Part shown: one piece after another, positions 12,401 to 27,400 of the stretch
How positions within the stretch are numbered: position 1 is the stretch's first letter
Layout of the letters: every line of letters begins with the position of its first letter
NCBI GenBank assembly: GCA_013398955.1
Contig: VWPU01004884.1
Location: forward strand, 1 to 64,000
Length of the DNA: 64,000 nt
From: Callaeas wilsoni
Lineage: Eukaryota > Chordata > Aves > Passeriformes > Callaeidae
Direction: 5' to 3'
Program-made: the position numbers and the translations under genes
Notes under the pieces: generated by a model
What the model saw: only the letters and a program-made list of their open reading frames with translations
Database searches by the model: none
Told to the model about the DNA's origin: nothing

Positions 12401-15400
12401 AGGGCTGGCTCAGCTTCCACATTTCACCTCCTGCACATCCACCTCCACGCGCAGTGCTCGCTGCTCAGCGAATTCCGCTTTCCTAATCCCTGGCAGTTTT
12501 GCCCATCCAATGTCCACTGCTCCAATCAGCAGCAGGGTGTGGGGATCTATCTCCCTGTGGCCTCCTGTGGTCTGTGCTCTTGGAAACCTTGGGCTGCACT
12601 GGGCTGGTGTGCTGCTTCTGCCCACCCTTGCAGGGACCACACTCATGGCCATCCTCGGTTCTTCGGGACGGAGAAGCCCACCCGGTCTGGGCTGAGCTGC
12701 AGGAATCACCCTGAGGACCCCCGCAGCAATTCCCATGCTGAGCCAGTGAACTCCTCTCCCTGCCCTCCTCTTGCAGAGCATCAGAGTCATTGCAGGAGGA
12801 GGGACAAACTTAGATGTTTGTAATAGAGTCTCCTGTTTTTGCTCTCTTCTTGATGTTGGGCAGCACTTCACCTTTGGGCTGATGGCTTCCTAAACCCTTG
12901 TATTAGCGGCCCCAGTTTAAATTATCCATTAATCCTTGAGTTTGAGAGAATGGGTTTCACCCTGTGAACCCAAGACAAAAAGGAGACAATGTTGATTTAA
13001 TTTTGGGCATGAGTGGTGTACTATTTCAAAGATGAATTCACGCGGCGGTCTGTGGCAATGGTGATCTTTTATTCTTAGACCGTTAAGCAGAAGCAGAAGG
13101 GAGTGGATTGTCAATTGTTTGCTGTTCCCACCCAGGCAGTTTGATCTCATCATCCTGTGGCAGAAGTCACATCCCCAAATTTGTGACCTCAGCTAAACTC
13201 CAAAGGCCTTAAATTGATGTCCTTGCAGGGCAGCTTTTGGATTGAGCATTTAGTTTTTATAATATTGCTTTTTAATCTTCAGTCCAGCTGTAAAGCAGTG
13301 TGTCCTAGTTAAATGAAATAGAAATAGTGTAAAAGGACTTAAAAAATGAATAGATGCAAGCTGTGTTGCCCATCAAGCCATAAGCCTCACCAAGCAGGAA
13401 TAAGCTGGATAAGCGTGATTGTCAAGTTTATGTTCCTAAATTTACCAAAATCAATTTTTCCAGTTTCTGCACTGCCTCTGGGTGATGGTATCCAAGAAAT
13501 ATTTCTGAATTAAGCTCTGAGTTTAAAACTTTTCAGTAAAAGCCCTAAAGAGAGGATGGTGGCGACATTACATGAGGAAGGAGGGGGCTGGATTATCCCT
13601 AGAAGTGTGAGAGTAATACTGTCCATAGAGAATTATAAATTCTCTTGCACTTACATCTACATACATTAGCGATATTTTCTTTGACATAATTGGTTTGTGC
13701 AGTTAGGAATGAAAGAAGAACCAGCCACAGGATCCTGTTGGTTTTGGTGCTTCTCGGGGACTAATAAATTCGTAACTAATAAGAGAAGCACGTTTGATCA
13801 CAGCATCCCAAAACCCTTGCTGGCAGGAAGAACAGTGTTTTGGAAATGAAAATGTTGCAAAATACAGAGGACACATCCCCTTTTCCAGTGGGAAAAATAC
13901 GTGGGAATGAAAAACATGGGCATGGGAATGAATTTTCTCAGATTTAAACACATTTTTGCAGCGCTGAATTAAAGTCAAGCTTGCAATCACTGTTTTTTGC
14001 CCTGCAGTCACTGCTGACAGGTTTTGTGCTACATGAGTTACGTTCTTTGTTCCCCCACAAAATGCGTGCCAGGTACAATGTGAGGCCCACCTGGAGCACC
14101 TGCTGTGCTCCGCATCCCAACACTGTGCCGGGAAACTCCTGCTCCTGCTGGACAAGAAAGCTGGGGAGAATAAGGAGGAATATTTATGGCATGAGCTTCT
14201 TGCTTCCTACAGCTGGGCACTATCTACATGTGCATGTTTGCACATGGTGCCTCCTGCAGCCCTGCCTTTTCCAGGTGGGGTTGTAGCAGGCTGCAGGGAA
14301 ATGCTTAAAGAGAGGGAGGGTGTTTTTTGAGGAGCTCTAGCTCAGTGCAGCTTACCCCAGGTGCCAGGCAGGGCTCTGCCAGCCCGACTGCAGAGCCTCT
14401 CATGCTGTGCATTGCCAGCATGGCAGTTTTGGGAAGCTGTGGCTGCTGTTGGGCTGGAAGTAAGTGGGAGCAGCTGTGCTGCTGTGCACAAGGAGGAGAA
14501 CAATAAAGTGGTTAGGGAAATGTTTTCACGATACTAAAAAATGTGAGTTCCATTTCTGGGGAAGAAGAGGGGAAGCCACAAGTGTTTTGCAGAACCTGCC
14601 ACTGCCCCAAGTTCAGCCTTAGCTGTGAAGGGCTGGGAGAGGGCAGAAGTGGGAGTTTGGTTTTGAAAGGATCCAGTTCTCTGGGACTGAGACCCCAGTG
14701 AACTGGCAAAGGGGCTGAGGTGGCAGCTGGGAACATGGGATCTCCAAACCAGCCTGGCTTGTGAGGTTGGGGTTTGGGGTTTTATTTAGACCCCTCCCTT
14801 TGCAAAGTGAAAGGCAAACTTTTGCTACCTACTGTCTGGTTCCACTGAAGTTGAAGCCACTTCAACCTTTTTGAGGTGTAGGCATTGCCTGTGGTGGGCT
14901 TCCCTGGCACCCCTTCCAGAGGGCATTGCTGGTGAAACCAGTGTGGCAAAGGGGAAGGTCAGGGACAGGCTTTCCTCTGCTTCTCTTCACACCTGCACAG
15001 CCTGTGACTAAGCCCTGTCAGCTCCTTCTCTTGTGCTCATCACTTCTGGAAGCTTCACCTCTGCCTCAGTGCTTCCCTGGGTGATCCTAACTTTCTTTTC
15101 CCAGTTCACCTCCCTTTTGCCCTGATTTCTCCAGCTCTTGTTTTGAGGGAGCTCCTTTTCAAAGGTGTTTCTTCTGTGTCTGCTTCACCTTGACTTCCCT
15201 GCACAGCTCAGAGGACATCTTGCATTCACCTCATGCTGGCTGTTTTCTCCTGATCCTCTTCCTGCTCCTGCTCCACCTCCTTCTCTTTTTTGTGCAGGAC
15301 TTCTTGGACTGCTCCTGGTTTGCTTTGAGAATGTACCCAAGTAAGTGTGGGCAGGGCCTCTGTTTCAGTAGTTCATGAAATATCCATTTAAGGTTCCCTC

Positions 15401-18400
15401 TGCTCTTCTTTCCTGTTTTCTAGGAAAACATCTCTGGACTGCACACAGGGCAACAGTGTTTTTAATGTGTCCCTCCCTTAGATGTTCTCTCAGATGACAC
15501 AGAAAAACCCTGTCTGACACCTCCAAAGAGCTAAAATAGAGACACGCACTCCATGTCTTTTTCTTGCCAGCCAGTATAGCTACATAGCTTGAGAGGACCC
15601 AAAGTCAATACCTGTTTTCCTGTTAGTCTCCTAAAGGATGTATTTGGAAAGGCTTATTCCCCTCACCCTCTTCTTTTGAAAAGTGTCTGTCTGCTCTGCA
15701 GGGGAAAAAAAAGTGTGTGGTCTGGATTTTTACACGTGCTGGGAGTTTCCTTTTCACCGTGCCCAACCTTTGTGTGTGTGCAGGTGACCAGACCTCGTTC
15801 CGAGTCCAGGTGCGACAAGTGGAGGACTATCCCGTGGACCTCTACTACCTGATGGATCTCTCCCTGTCCATGAATGACGACCTGGATAATATCCGCAATC
15901 TGGGGACCAAGCTGGCTGAAGAGATGCGAAAGCTCACCAGCAATTTCCGTCTGGGGTTTGGCTCTTTTGTGGACAAAAACATTTCTCCTTTCTCCTACAC
16001 GGCACCAAGATACCAAAACAATCCCTGCATTGGGTAAGTGGTGGGAGCACCCTGAAGGGGCAAGGCCTGTGTTTGCACAGAGCCTGGCTGCAGTCTTCAT
16101 GTGCCTTTTTGCTTTCAATAATGAATCATGCTTCAGCCCTGGCTTTTGGGAATGATGATTAGCCATGGTTGTCAGTGTGATACTTGAGCAATTCAAAATA
16201 GGACAGCTTCTAATTTTGCTGTGGTTGTTGGGAGATCTCTGCATCTAAACATGGGAAACTGTTGTACCAGGGAGCCTGAAGCTATTTTTAAGTACCTGAA
16301 AAGGATGCAGACATAGCAGGCTTTTTCACAGACTTTAAGGAAACGGAGCCGGAGCCAGAAATTCCTTATTTCTGATCCTAGCTCTGAGTCATAGTTTGGC
16401 CTTGAGTAAATCAATTAAGCTTTTTGTCTGCATTTTACAGATAAGGAGACTAAGGCAATGTAAATCCTTCTCAACAAAAGTGTTTGGAGGAACTGAGATT
16501 TGTGATGGCCTATGGTGCTGATTAATGAGTTCTTGTAGAGTGTTTTCAAGGTGGCAGGCAGGTTTTTTCATCTTTATTGCTGTGGAAGGAAAGCAAACTG
16601 GCAGTTACAAAAGACACAAATGATATGGTTTACTTCATGGTGATACCAGAGCCTTTGTCCCTTTATTTCCTTTTTTTATTGTTGCTTGTGTCTTTGCAAG
16701 AGTCTTTTTGTTTGCCTTTTAACCGTAAGAGTCAGGATCAAGTCCATTGAATTGAGGATTATGCCTGAGTGAAATTGGATGTAGGGAAGGGTGTCCAGAC
16801 TCATATGGGTTTGGAATTAAAGGATGGATATGGCAGCAAGTGCCCTCCTGGGAGAGTGTCACCATTGACACCTTTGTAGTCCCCATCTTCATGTCATCCA
16901 TCAGTGGGTGCTTCCTAGTCATGTAAGGGCAGTGAGGATAACTCTTTCATTTGAGCCATTTGTGGATACTTACATTGTAAGATCACCTCATGCATGGATG
17001 CCAAGCTCTGTGCATGCTCTAAGTATGAGAGGCAGATAAAGACAGCTTGCATCAGCTGTGAGTTTCTAGGCCAGCTTTTGGCACTGACCAAGCATTGGCA
17101 TCTCACTGCGCAGTGCTTGTTGACCAGACAGAAAATATCCGTATTCTCTTTTCACCAGTTTGGCCCAGAGTGGAAAGTCAAATGGATTTTGACACTGAAA
17201 ACTCTTGCTTTAATCATGAGATGAAAGTGACCACACTGAACCAGGAAAGTGGCTCTGCCACAATGGCATTGCACACCACACTCTTCATAGTGCTTCTCCC
17301 AGAAATTTAGCATAGCCTCTAAGGGAGCCTCTCAGTCATCTCTGTCATCCTCAGTCTCTGACACCTGCCCTCAGGCTGGGGACAGGCTGCACCTGGAGAA
17401 ATCTTGGAAACTTTGTTTGGCTGTGCATGTGTGATTTAATTAGAGTGACATGGCTTTGGCTGAGTGAAACAGAGTGAAACATGCAGGAGGAGATGGGTGC
17501 AAAAGGAGGAGATGATGAGACTGGACAACTCAGCAACAAGGCATACCTGAAACTTCTGATGACCTTTTATCAAGAACATCCAGAGCTGTCATCTCAGCTT
17601 TTCCCACCATGATCAGGCTATCTTTGTGTTCTTTTGGCTTTACCCAGGTGGTTGCTCTTCTTTCTGTGGGTTACTTTAAGCCAGCCTGGTCTTGGGAAAA
17701 CATTTAGGAAGGATTGCCCACGGCAGCTCATCTGGTAGGTGCGCCCTTCCAGTTGCCACGTGTCTCCTCTTCATCCGAACCAGGGTGCTGGCTCTCTGCT
17801 CCTTGATGGAATTTCCTTCCCCAGCCTGCTCTGTGCAGGGGCTCTGGCTGCTGCCGTGTGTGTCACTGGTGCAGTGAGGTGGGTTGTCAGGCGTGGCTTT
17901 GTTTGCAGCTATTTTTGGTGTCAAAACAAACTGTTCAGCATCTAAGAAAAGCTGCAAGTAAACATGAGCTGCAGTGGGTGCTTTTTGCCCCTGGTCCAGG
18001 CTCTGCCCTCTTCTTCCTTGTGGTGGTGACTGACTTGCAGGTCTGGGTGAGGTGTTTCCCTTGTCTCCTTCATCACCTCTGCTCCTGACTTGGCATCCTG
18101 AAGGGCTAAGGGCAGCTTGCTGAGACCCTGCAGTGCAGAGGTTTCAGACATGGCAAACTCCTTGCCTTGCCCTGCGTGCGAGCGCAATGCAAGTCTGGAC
18201 ATGGATCATGGATCAAAAGGGATGGCTCTAATTGCCAACCAAGCCCAGGGCAATGAGACCTGCCCCGTGGTTAGGTGTGTGTGTGGCTGTGTGGATGGAA
18301 ATCCCTGCTCTGGAGTCCCTTGTGAGGGATTTGAGTTCTCAGTGATGGTATATCTTAAAAACTCCTTTGTGTAAAAAGCCTCTTGCAACTTACCCATAGT

Positions 18401-21400
18401 GGGTCATGTGTCAGCAGAGGCTTTTAATTGTACTCTGGGTTATATGTTTGAAGATGAGTGAATTAGTGCCAGGCCAACTCCTTTTTAAAGGCATTTTTTC
18501 TTAACCCTTCCCATCCCCCTTCCCTGCACACACTCACTGATTTCCCACTCCACAGGAGCTGCTCTGCTGAGCTCTCCAGATGAGCACCAAAACTGCCTTC
18601 TCATGGTTTTGTATGGAAAAAAAAAGGTTTCCTGGTAGCCTGCCAAAGCATTTTTCTGCCTTAGGGTGCCCCTCCTACCTTTCTGCTCTGGTGACGTCCT
18701 GGGAAGCAGAGATGGTGTTTGCTCACTGGCTTGCAGGGAGAGTGGGAGGAAGCATGAGCTGGTGTTGATTATTACTCCATCTCGTACTGGGCAATTGCCA
18801 GGTACTTGGTGATGTGCAGTAGGTGTAGAGTGGCTCATACTGGCAAGAAAACTGGATTACACAGTGAAAATCCATACTGCAGAAGAGGGGAAAGGTGGCT
18901 CTCGGCAGTGATGCTCCTGCCCTTTAACACCAGCCCACTGGTTCTGCAGGCGTGGGACACAGCTCCCATGGCCCTCCTGGGCTGCTGGGGAGGGTGGATC
19001 TGCCAAAACACAGCCTCTCTGTCACTGGGTTGCATCCTTGACTGCAGATTCCCAGTGTGAAAACCACTTTGAGTGCTGAAACTGCAAAGCTGCATGGCCC
19101 AGGGTGGGCTGGAGCTCAGTGTCTCTGCTCACACCGTACGTGGAGAGAGACATTCAGTCCTAGTGGGATCTTTGGAAACTTCAGCTTCTGAAAGCCCCTG
19201 AGGGGGGACAAAAAAATATGGCCTCTACTGTAGGGTTTTGTAGAGAAATAGCCAGAAATTGAAGTGTCCAAAATTAGAAGCACTGTGAAAGTATTCCAAC
19301 CCTCTGAACAGAATTTTGGAGACCAACCTGGTAGAGCTGGGAGCTTCTGCAGTTCTTGGCCGTGGGTGTGGTTCCTCCCAGCTGACCACTCCTCTGTTCT
19401 TCCCACAGTTATAAGCTGTTCCCCAGCTGTGTCCCATCCTTCGGCTTCCGTCACCTCCTGTCCCTGACGGATAAAGTCGACCGTTTCAATGAAGAAGTCC
19501 AGAAACAGAAGGTTTCCCGCAACCGAGATGCTCCAGAGGGTGGCTTCGATGCCATTCTGCAGGCTGCTGTGTGCAAGGTGAGTTGCTCTGATTTCTGGGG
19601 GTTTAAAGTAAAGCAAAAGAGGAGAAGGAGGTTTCTTCTGCTCTATTCTTGAACCAAGGCAAACCTTCAGTTCGCCATTTCTTGGAAGTAACTACTAAAT
19701 TTTTCTTGGAGAAACTGGAAAATGCTTTGAAAAGTAGAGGCTTTTGTTTTTATGTGCTTTAGTAGATAAACAGGCAAAGGAAAAAATGTTAATGCTTTTT
19801 CTAGTTTAAAGGGATAAAAATGGAGCTTTTGCAAACGCAAATTTAGGGCTGAATTGTCATTACACAGTTGGACTTCTGGTGCTGAGCACCTGGGACAGAA
19901 TCCTTTAAGATTCACATACACTTGTGTGCAGCAGCACTGCACGTCAGCTCAGTGTGTTTTTCAAGGGTGTGTCAGACACATCTTGCAGCAGTTGACCCAT
20001 GTTGAGGGTTGGAGCTGGTTCCTTCTGCTCATACTTTCCCGCTTTGTGTGTGGAGGGATGATCTCACCTCTGGGTGCTGATAGCCTGCTGTCCCTCTTTG
20101 TCAGCAGAACTGGAGCAGAGTTCATTAGCTTGGTGCCATGTTATCCATGTCCTTAGGGTTTTTGAAGATGCTTGCTTGAAGATCTTTCTGGAAAAGTAGT
20201 TGAGTGGCTCCATATCCCTTTGTCATGAATGAAAGTGTTTGCTCCACTCTGACATGAGTCTGAGCTTCCTCGCTCACCAGGAATGTCTCTGTTTGCTATT
20301 TCCCCTATTGCTGCAATTTGCTCTGTGTTTGCTTCAGCCTTGCCTAGCCCTTTTGGTTGGGCACGTTTTCTTCTGGGTCTGAATTACGGGAGCTGGGAGA
20401 TAGGAGTGGTCTGTGGGAGCGATGGGATGCAGACATGTGGAAAACCAGATCTTTCCTTGCCTGGGTTGGCTTCACTGTGCTTCATGGTCTTGGCAGGACT
20501 GAACCTGTCCCATTGGATCCGATGCCACCCAACAGTCATCTTCCCACAGATATTGTTGTTGGCACAACTACAGTGCTGCTCCCAATAATTGTCTGGGTAT
20601 AAAGTGCTTCTCAGTTTTGGAGAGGTGGCTCCCATGGTTAGAGGAGGGATGGCTCGGGATGGTGACTCAGTTGTGCCATTCACCCCGTGGGTTTTTGCAG
20701 TCCCTTCCACCATGTTATTGCAAAAACAGGACAGTATTTCCCTATGGTGCAGCAGTACTTCAGTGTGTATCACAAGGGCTCTGAAGTGTTGGTGGAAGGC
20801 AGGAGACCTGCAAGATATTTCCTGTATATTTGTACCAGCCTCAGACTGTTGGTAAGGACCGAAATCTTTAACTGTCCTTCTTGAATGCACAGCCTAGTCC
20901 CTTCTAAATTTAAAAGATGAATTTAGATGCTGGTACCATCTAAATTGAGGAATGAGCACCCTCTAGGAAGGGTGAGCAAAGGTGAGCATGTGTACGTGCA
21001 TGACTGTTGGCATGATGTGGCAGGTCATGACAGTGAATTTCCACAGCCACAGTAGTTAATTAATTACTGGGGCTTGGATGTGGGAAAGGAAGTCCATGGG
21101 ACTGGTGTGCAAGGCAGGAGAACCTGCTGTGCCATGACTTGTGCTGCTATCCATTGCTCTGGATAGAGCAGCTGCCTCTGATCACAGCCGTGAGCACCAA
21201 AGACTATGTCTGTCCAGAGTTAAAAAAGCCAAAATTTCAGGGCAGCTGATTGACATAAGGATGCTTGGTCCCATAGTCAAAATGGGAACTTATTGCTTAA
21301 TTTCCCTTGTTGTCCCTAAGCGATGGCCCAGACTGGTCAGTGGCTGTGGCTTGTGGTGAGGCTCAACACCACTGAGATGGGTGAGGGTTGCAGACATCTG

Positions 21401-24400
21401 GGCTGGCCGTGAAGTGCAGCTTGCTGATGAGGATGTTCTTTGCATGGAGCTTTGCATCCTGCAGTGACTAATGGAGTATCACGGGGATGAAAACCCCAGA
21501 AACAGGCAGTAGTTTCTGTTAACTCAGGAACTGTTCCCCCTGCCACCATGTAAGGAGAGCATATGGGCACCTTGGTGACTTCTGAGGTGGGTTTCCTCAT
21601 CGTTGCTGTGGTACCCCATTACATCTCACTGGCATGCTCCAGCTTTTTACAGCTTTTTGTCACCTTAGAAAGTCCCCTGCCTTGGGGACATGCAGTGCGT
21701 TGCCCATGAAGTACTTTGGGCTCAGCATCAAGGGGGAGGGCTGGTCACGGCATAGCAGAGCCTCGCTGTCTCCAAGCCATGGTGTCTAAACAAGGTCTTC
21801 TCCTCTCCTTCTGAGGTGTCAGAAACAATACTTCCTGTGTTGACTAGGTGTTTTTACACTGTAATGCATAGCAAGCATTTCTTCTGCATGAGCTGCCTAA
21901 GGGCTCTGTAGCACTCGAGTCATTTTTTGGCCTGGTTTTCAACCCAAGGAGTGGGGAAAGTTTATACAGCTAATACAGACTAAGGAGCAGGCCCAGGGTT
22001 TGGCTCCTTTCTGAAAGATGAAGATATGGTAAATGTTATTCTGGAGGCAATGAAAGAGCCAGAGACAATAAGCCTTTATTCTGATGCTAAAATAGCATAA
22101 TTACATTTTCCATTTGCAGTATTTTGGTTTTTTGCCATTCTTCAAGTGCTAGCCTCATATGGCCCTGTGGCATATGTAAGTTTCAGATCTTACATGCTAA
22201 GATGCAGCGAGGAGATAATACTAGATTTGAAAATAAAGCATCTTTTGGAATGGTTTTGATTGGTGCTTGCTAGACACTGGTACATGGAGATAGCCAAGGC
22301 TGGGAGACACTGAGGTGCCTTTCAGAGCAGTACCAAGTGAAGGAGGTTTTGGCTTTTCATCCCTAAGGCATACTTGCCTTGCACCTGTATCTGTTTCTTG
22401 CTTCCAAAAAGGTCTGCACCTGAAAAATTGGTGAGGTTTTAGACAAACTGATGAATCCGGGAGGGTCTCCTGCCAATTGAGTCTTGGCAGTTGAATGGAT
22501 TTTATTCAGTGCCCAAAGTATAAATGTAGATATTTATTCAGGCATGGAAATACAGGCTTTGCAGCCTTTTCAATAGTATTTGGAGAGCTATGTTGAGGCA
22601 GCTGTGGCAGTTTTGCCAGTCATTGTTGGCTGTCTGGAGTGAGAAGCTGTTTTTTTGGGGTACAGAAGACAACTGCAGCTGGTTGTAGGAGTAGGGGCAG
22701 GATCTGTAGCATCCCCAGCCCTATAGAAACATGTTACTCTGCTTTGGGTCCAGTCCCACCCTCGCTTTAAAAATCCTTCTTATTCCATAAGGATCAAAAA
22801 CCAGATGAGGGGGTAGGCATCAGTGCAGGGGTTTTTGTTCAACAATCCCAGTCCAATAAAAATAAAATAAATTCTCCTTGGTTATTTGCTTTAAGCAGAG
22901 CAGAGTGCTGCTCTGGGTTCCTCAGTGGAAACTGCATTCTGAAGAGCTGTATTTTCCAGCGCCTGGAAGCCGCTGGCAGAGGCAGTATGAGATGCTCCTT
23001 GGCATGCCAGCCTCCCTGGGGGGCTTTTTTCATAGGTCTACAGCTTTTTTTTGGTGTGGGATCAGCACTGCCTCAGCCAGCCCATCCAAGGCACCCTGGT
23101 TTGATGCTCTGAGGTGTCGCATGCCTTCGGTGCCTGGATATCGGCACTGAAACTGTGGGTGCTCGTTGGTTTTTGGGAGTGAGTTCCTGAACTGAGCAGC
23201 CACAGCAGTTTTGATGTTGTTGATATGGGAAATTGTGTCGGAGGCATGGAGAGTTTGTCTGCAAAGGAATGCTTAACCCATGATTTAAAGGTGGGCTTAG
23301 CAGGCAGGTGACCAGCACCAGCACCCCTGAAGTGACTTTGTAACTGCTGCTTGAATGCAGCTCCTTTTCTTTGTGTGCAGCACATTTCTAAGGAAATGAA
23401 ACTCAGATTAATCCTTCTCTCTTTGGGAGTTCCTTGGCCTTAATTGTTTAAAAAGAAATCAGCTTTGGATAATCAAAGAAAACTGTATGGGCTTCTGTCC
23501 GGTGGCTGAGTAGACTGAAAACTGCCTCTTGCATTATTAGAGCTGTAATCACTTTTGGGTTGAGTTCTTAAGAAGTTACGTTTTGGCATGAAGTTTTAGC
23601 CTTTTGTCCAGTGGGGTAACTTCAGTGGAATGAATCCTACTTCCCAGAGCAAAAAAGTCCTCATTGCTTCCTGAGCTGGACTGTAATGTGCCGGTGCATG
23701 GTAAAGGATGTGTGTTGCCAAAGATTTCTTCCTATGGCCTTATATGCATCGTGGGGGTCTTTAAAACATCATTAAAGAAAAGAAACCTCCTGAAATAAGG
23801 AAGAAAAAGTAATCTACTCTGGAATAGTGTCTCTGAAGCAAGAGTTATATTTATCGGAAAGATCAGCAGGCTTTGGGCTATGACTCACATTTGGAGGCGA
23901 AAATTGCGCTGGCAGACGTGATTCTGCACCCTTCTGCCTGCTCTGCCCTCCTGCCCTGCCCACGCCCGTGCTTTCCGTATGAAGGGCCAGCACCTTCCTG
24001 TAAACAGGGCAGAGTCTGGCTTTTGCTAAACAAGCTGAGCAGTGACTCTAGAGGAGTTGGGGATCTCCATCTGCACCGTGTTCCCATCAGTGACCTTCTA
24101 CTAGCTTTTCCCTTTTCCCAAAGGATTTGTGTGGTGGTACTCTGAGCCAGGGTCTGGAGGGAGGGGCGTGCTGGAAGTGTGTGGGCAGGGAAGGCATGGA
24201 GCCATGTCTTTGCCAGCAGACGGGCAATGCCAGCCCAAGGGGAAGCTCCAGGCGGTGGGACTTTCTGCCTCCAGTCTGTGCCATGGCAGGATCTCCCTGC
24301 CGTGGTCAGCGGCAAGACCCCAGCCCACCCAGCTTGGGAGTGACCTGGCAGCAGGAGCAGCCACTGAGCAGAGAGGGGTTTGCTGCAGTGCTGTGGTTTA

Positions 24401-27400
24401 CAAAAATTTCCTTTGGGCACCTCTGTTTCCTTCCACTTCCATTGCAACAAACTGCTTCAGTGTGCTATTATAGGCACAGATCTGCTTCTTGGGCTGATGA
24501 AAACTTAGAAACCTGGGGAAGCTCCACGGGAGGGAAACGTTTGTAATCTAAATCTTATCCCTTTACTTTAAGAAATCTGTCCTTGCATCTCTCTTCATGC
24601 AAAGACAGTGATAATGTCTGGTCCTTGCACAAAGGGACCAAGGAGGGTGCAAAGGACACTTCATGTGCTGTGCTTGACACGTCAGTGCTTTCATAGGGAC
24701 CACTACAGAATGTCTTGACATTACCATGTTTTTAAGTAGGCAGAAGTTTCTCAGAGCAGCACTGTGCAGAGTGGTTGTGTGGGATTAGTGCCAGCACCAA
24801 TGCCAAAGGTTCCTGCTCTGCTCTGGCTGTGTGTATCCCTGCCCTCCTGGGTTGTGATGCAGGGGCATGGAGCTGTTTGGGGCATGTGTAGAGGTGTACA
24901 ATGAAATAGCAGAGGCACCATGGCCTCCAGGAGATGTGTGCAGAAGGGGATCAGGACAGAGTGCCTGGGCATGGATGTGAGTGTACCAAAGCCAGTCCCC
25001 TCGGGCAGGGACCTCACTTTGTCCATCACAGCTCAGAAACAGCCTTTATGAGCAGGCAGCAATGAAAATGCTGAGCGGGGATATTGCAGCTCTTGCTGTT
25101 GCCTTGGCCGCTCCACAGAGCTGAGGAAACACAGTCAGATTAAATGTGTGTGGAGGAAGTTGGCAGGTCTCCTTTGGCTATAAAAGCAGCTGAAATTCTT
25201 CCTCTTGGATCTGAGTAGAGAAGGTCTGGTGGACAGTCCGCATACCTCTTCATGCCTTTTAAAGTAGGTGTGTTGGAAGGAGATGCTGGGAAATGCTGGA
25301 TGAGCTCCTGGCATTTTGTTTTCTTACCAGGGATGGGTGGACAGGAGTGTGGTACTCTCCTAATTAATGCTGATGGGTCTGCTGCCGGCCAGGCACGTGG
25401 CTGGGACCATGTGCAGGGTGAGGGGTGAAGCCGGGCTTGGCAGGGGCAGGCTGCTGTCTCACAGGGTTTGCTTTCTCCCAGGAGAAGATCGGCTGGCGTA
25501 AGGAGGCGTCTCACCTGCTGGTGTTCACCACGGACGACGTGCCCCACATAGCCCTGGATGGGAAGCTGGGGGGGCTGGTGCAGCCCCACGATGGCCAGTG
25601 CCACCTGAATGAAGCCAACGAGTACAGTGCGTCCAGCCAGCTGGTGAGCGGGGCACGGCCCCAGCCCTTAGAGATCTCCACCTCTCTGGAGACCAGCCGA
25701 CCCCCACTCCAGCAGCTCTTGGCAAATGCAGTGCCTGGTTTAACCCAGCTTCTGCAATTTGCAAATAAAATTTACTGTTTTAGGCATTCCCCCACAGTGA
25801 ATGGCTCTGTGATGTTCAAAAACGAGTTGGTGACTTAGTGAGTTCCTTCAGGGCTCATTGCAAGGGAGAGGAAAGTAACTTGGTGTCCTGAAGAGCACTA
25901 CAGCTTGCCTACAAAGTGTAGAACCTTGATGGAGTATGTCATCCCCTTTTCTAAAATGTCCAGAGGACTGTCCAGAGGACTCCTCCTGAGGAGGCTGTAT
26001 CTACCTTGATGTGGCTACACTAGCAAGTACAACGGAATGCTCCTTTTATTCACAGCCTTTGAGCACAACACTAACATAAGTCTTAGTAATAAACAGAGAA
26101 ACTAGCCCTTTTTAAAAATTTAACTCAATGGAGGAAACTTCCAGGATGAATGAGCACTTGCCTGCTACCTCATTATCACATCCTTCTGCAGAATGGTGCT
26201 GTATTCAGCAGATCACATACACTAATTATGATTTTTGTTCCTGAATGTCACCCTGTAAGGGGAGAGGAATCTGGGTGATTGTGTTAAGGCCAGAAGCTGT
26301 GCTCTGCTGTGGAACCCCCTATGCAATCCTACCAAGTGGATGTATATGTAAGGGAGCATAGTCCTCCAACTGGCTCCCTAATGTGGAGTTAATGCTGGGG
26401 ATCTGGCATGGGGATGCTGCCTTGGTGTTTCCATGTTTGAATTTCAGAGGCTCTCAATCAGCCCTCCAGTCTGCAAGTAAATGAGGTGGTTTTTTGCAAG
26501 GACAGCACTCCAGAAGCAGGCAGGAGTTTTAAACTCAAGCTGGTCTCTTGAAACTGAGCCCTGGTTCGTTTTTTTGTTGCTAGAGCAGTGTCTCCCTGCC
26601 ATCCTCTCTGCCTGAGAAATCTGCAGAATTAAGGAGCTTATTGTAATCTCTTTATGGTCCCAGTATACGGAAGGAGCAGTGGCAATGGATGTTTCTACTT
26701 TGGGAGAAAACAAATGATACATTTCCACCTTCTGCAGTTCTAGATCTTCCTGCCTCACACCCCTTGAGGTAGCAGCCATTTAGCGCATGTGCATCTGATG
26801 ATGGCAAATTAGAAAGGGGAAAAAAATAAACCCAGTGTTTCAGGTGTTGCTGTGGCTAATGGTGTTGTCAGTCATGTATTCTACTGAAGAGTGCAGTAGA
26901 AATATTTAACAGATTTCTACTATTTCAGTTGGGATTGTGCTGGTACCTCAGAGACTTCATCCCACAACAAAACACGCCATGTGTCTGGAGTGAATTTTGC
27001 TCTTAGGAAGAGAAGAGCACTAAAATTAGTCTTTGTTTCCATGTTACCCACCAGTCTTTCTGCCCTTTTTTTCCCCCTAGGATTACCCTTCCCTGGCACT
27101 TCTTGGGGAGAAACTTGCTGAAAACAACATCCACCTGATTTTTGCTGTTACAAAAAGTCATTACATCCTGTACAAGGTAAGTGCTGCCGAGTTGCCTGGG
27201 CTGGGAGGAGATTGAAACGCCTCTTGAGGCACTGGGGAGTGGAGGCAGTTGCAAACGTGTGTGTGTGTGCAGTGGTAAACACGTGTGTGCAGCAATAAGG
27301 GTGCATGCATGTGGTCACAGGCTGCCCGGTGCAGGCAGGCAAGGCTCAGCCCTGCTAGTCCTTTCAGCAGAAAGCACTAAAGCTTCTTAGAGCAAACAGA

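Noticed and set aside
15663..16244. Antisense 193-codon frame over exon 4
   Set aside because: It lies opposite a strongly conserved integrin exon and extends into both introns with no recognisable family. Best read as a shadow.
23878..24450. Antisense 190-codon frame in intron 5
   Set aside because: No domain, no signal peptide, no CpG island, and Pro/Ser/Leu-biased composition as expected from chance in G/C-rich intron.
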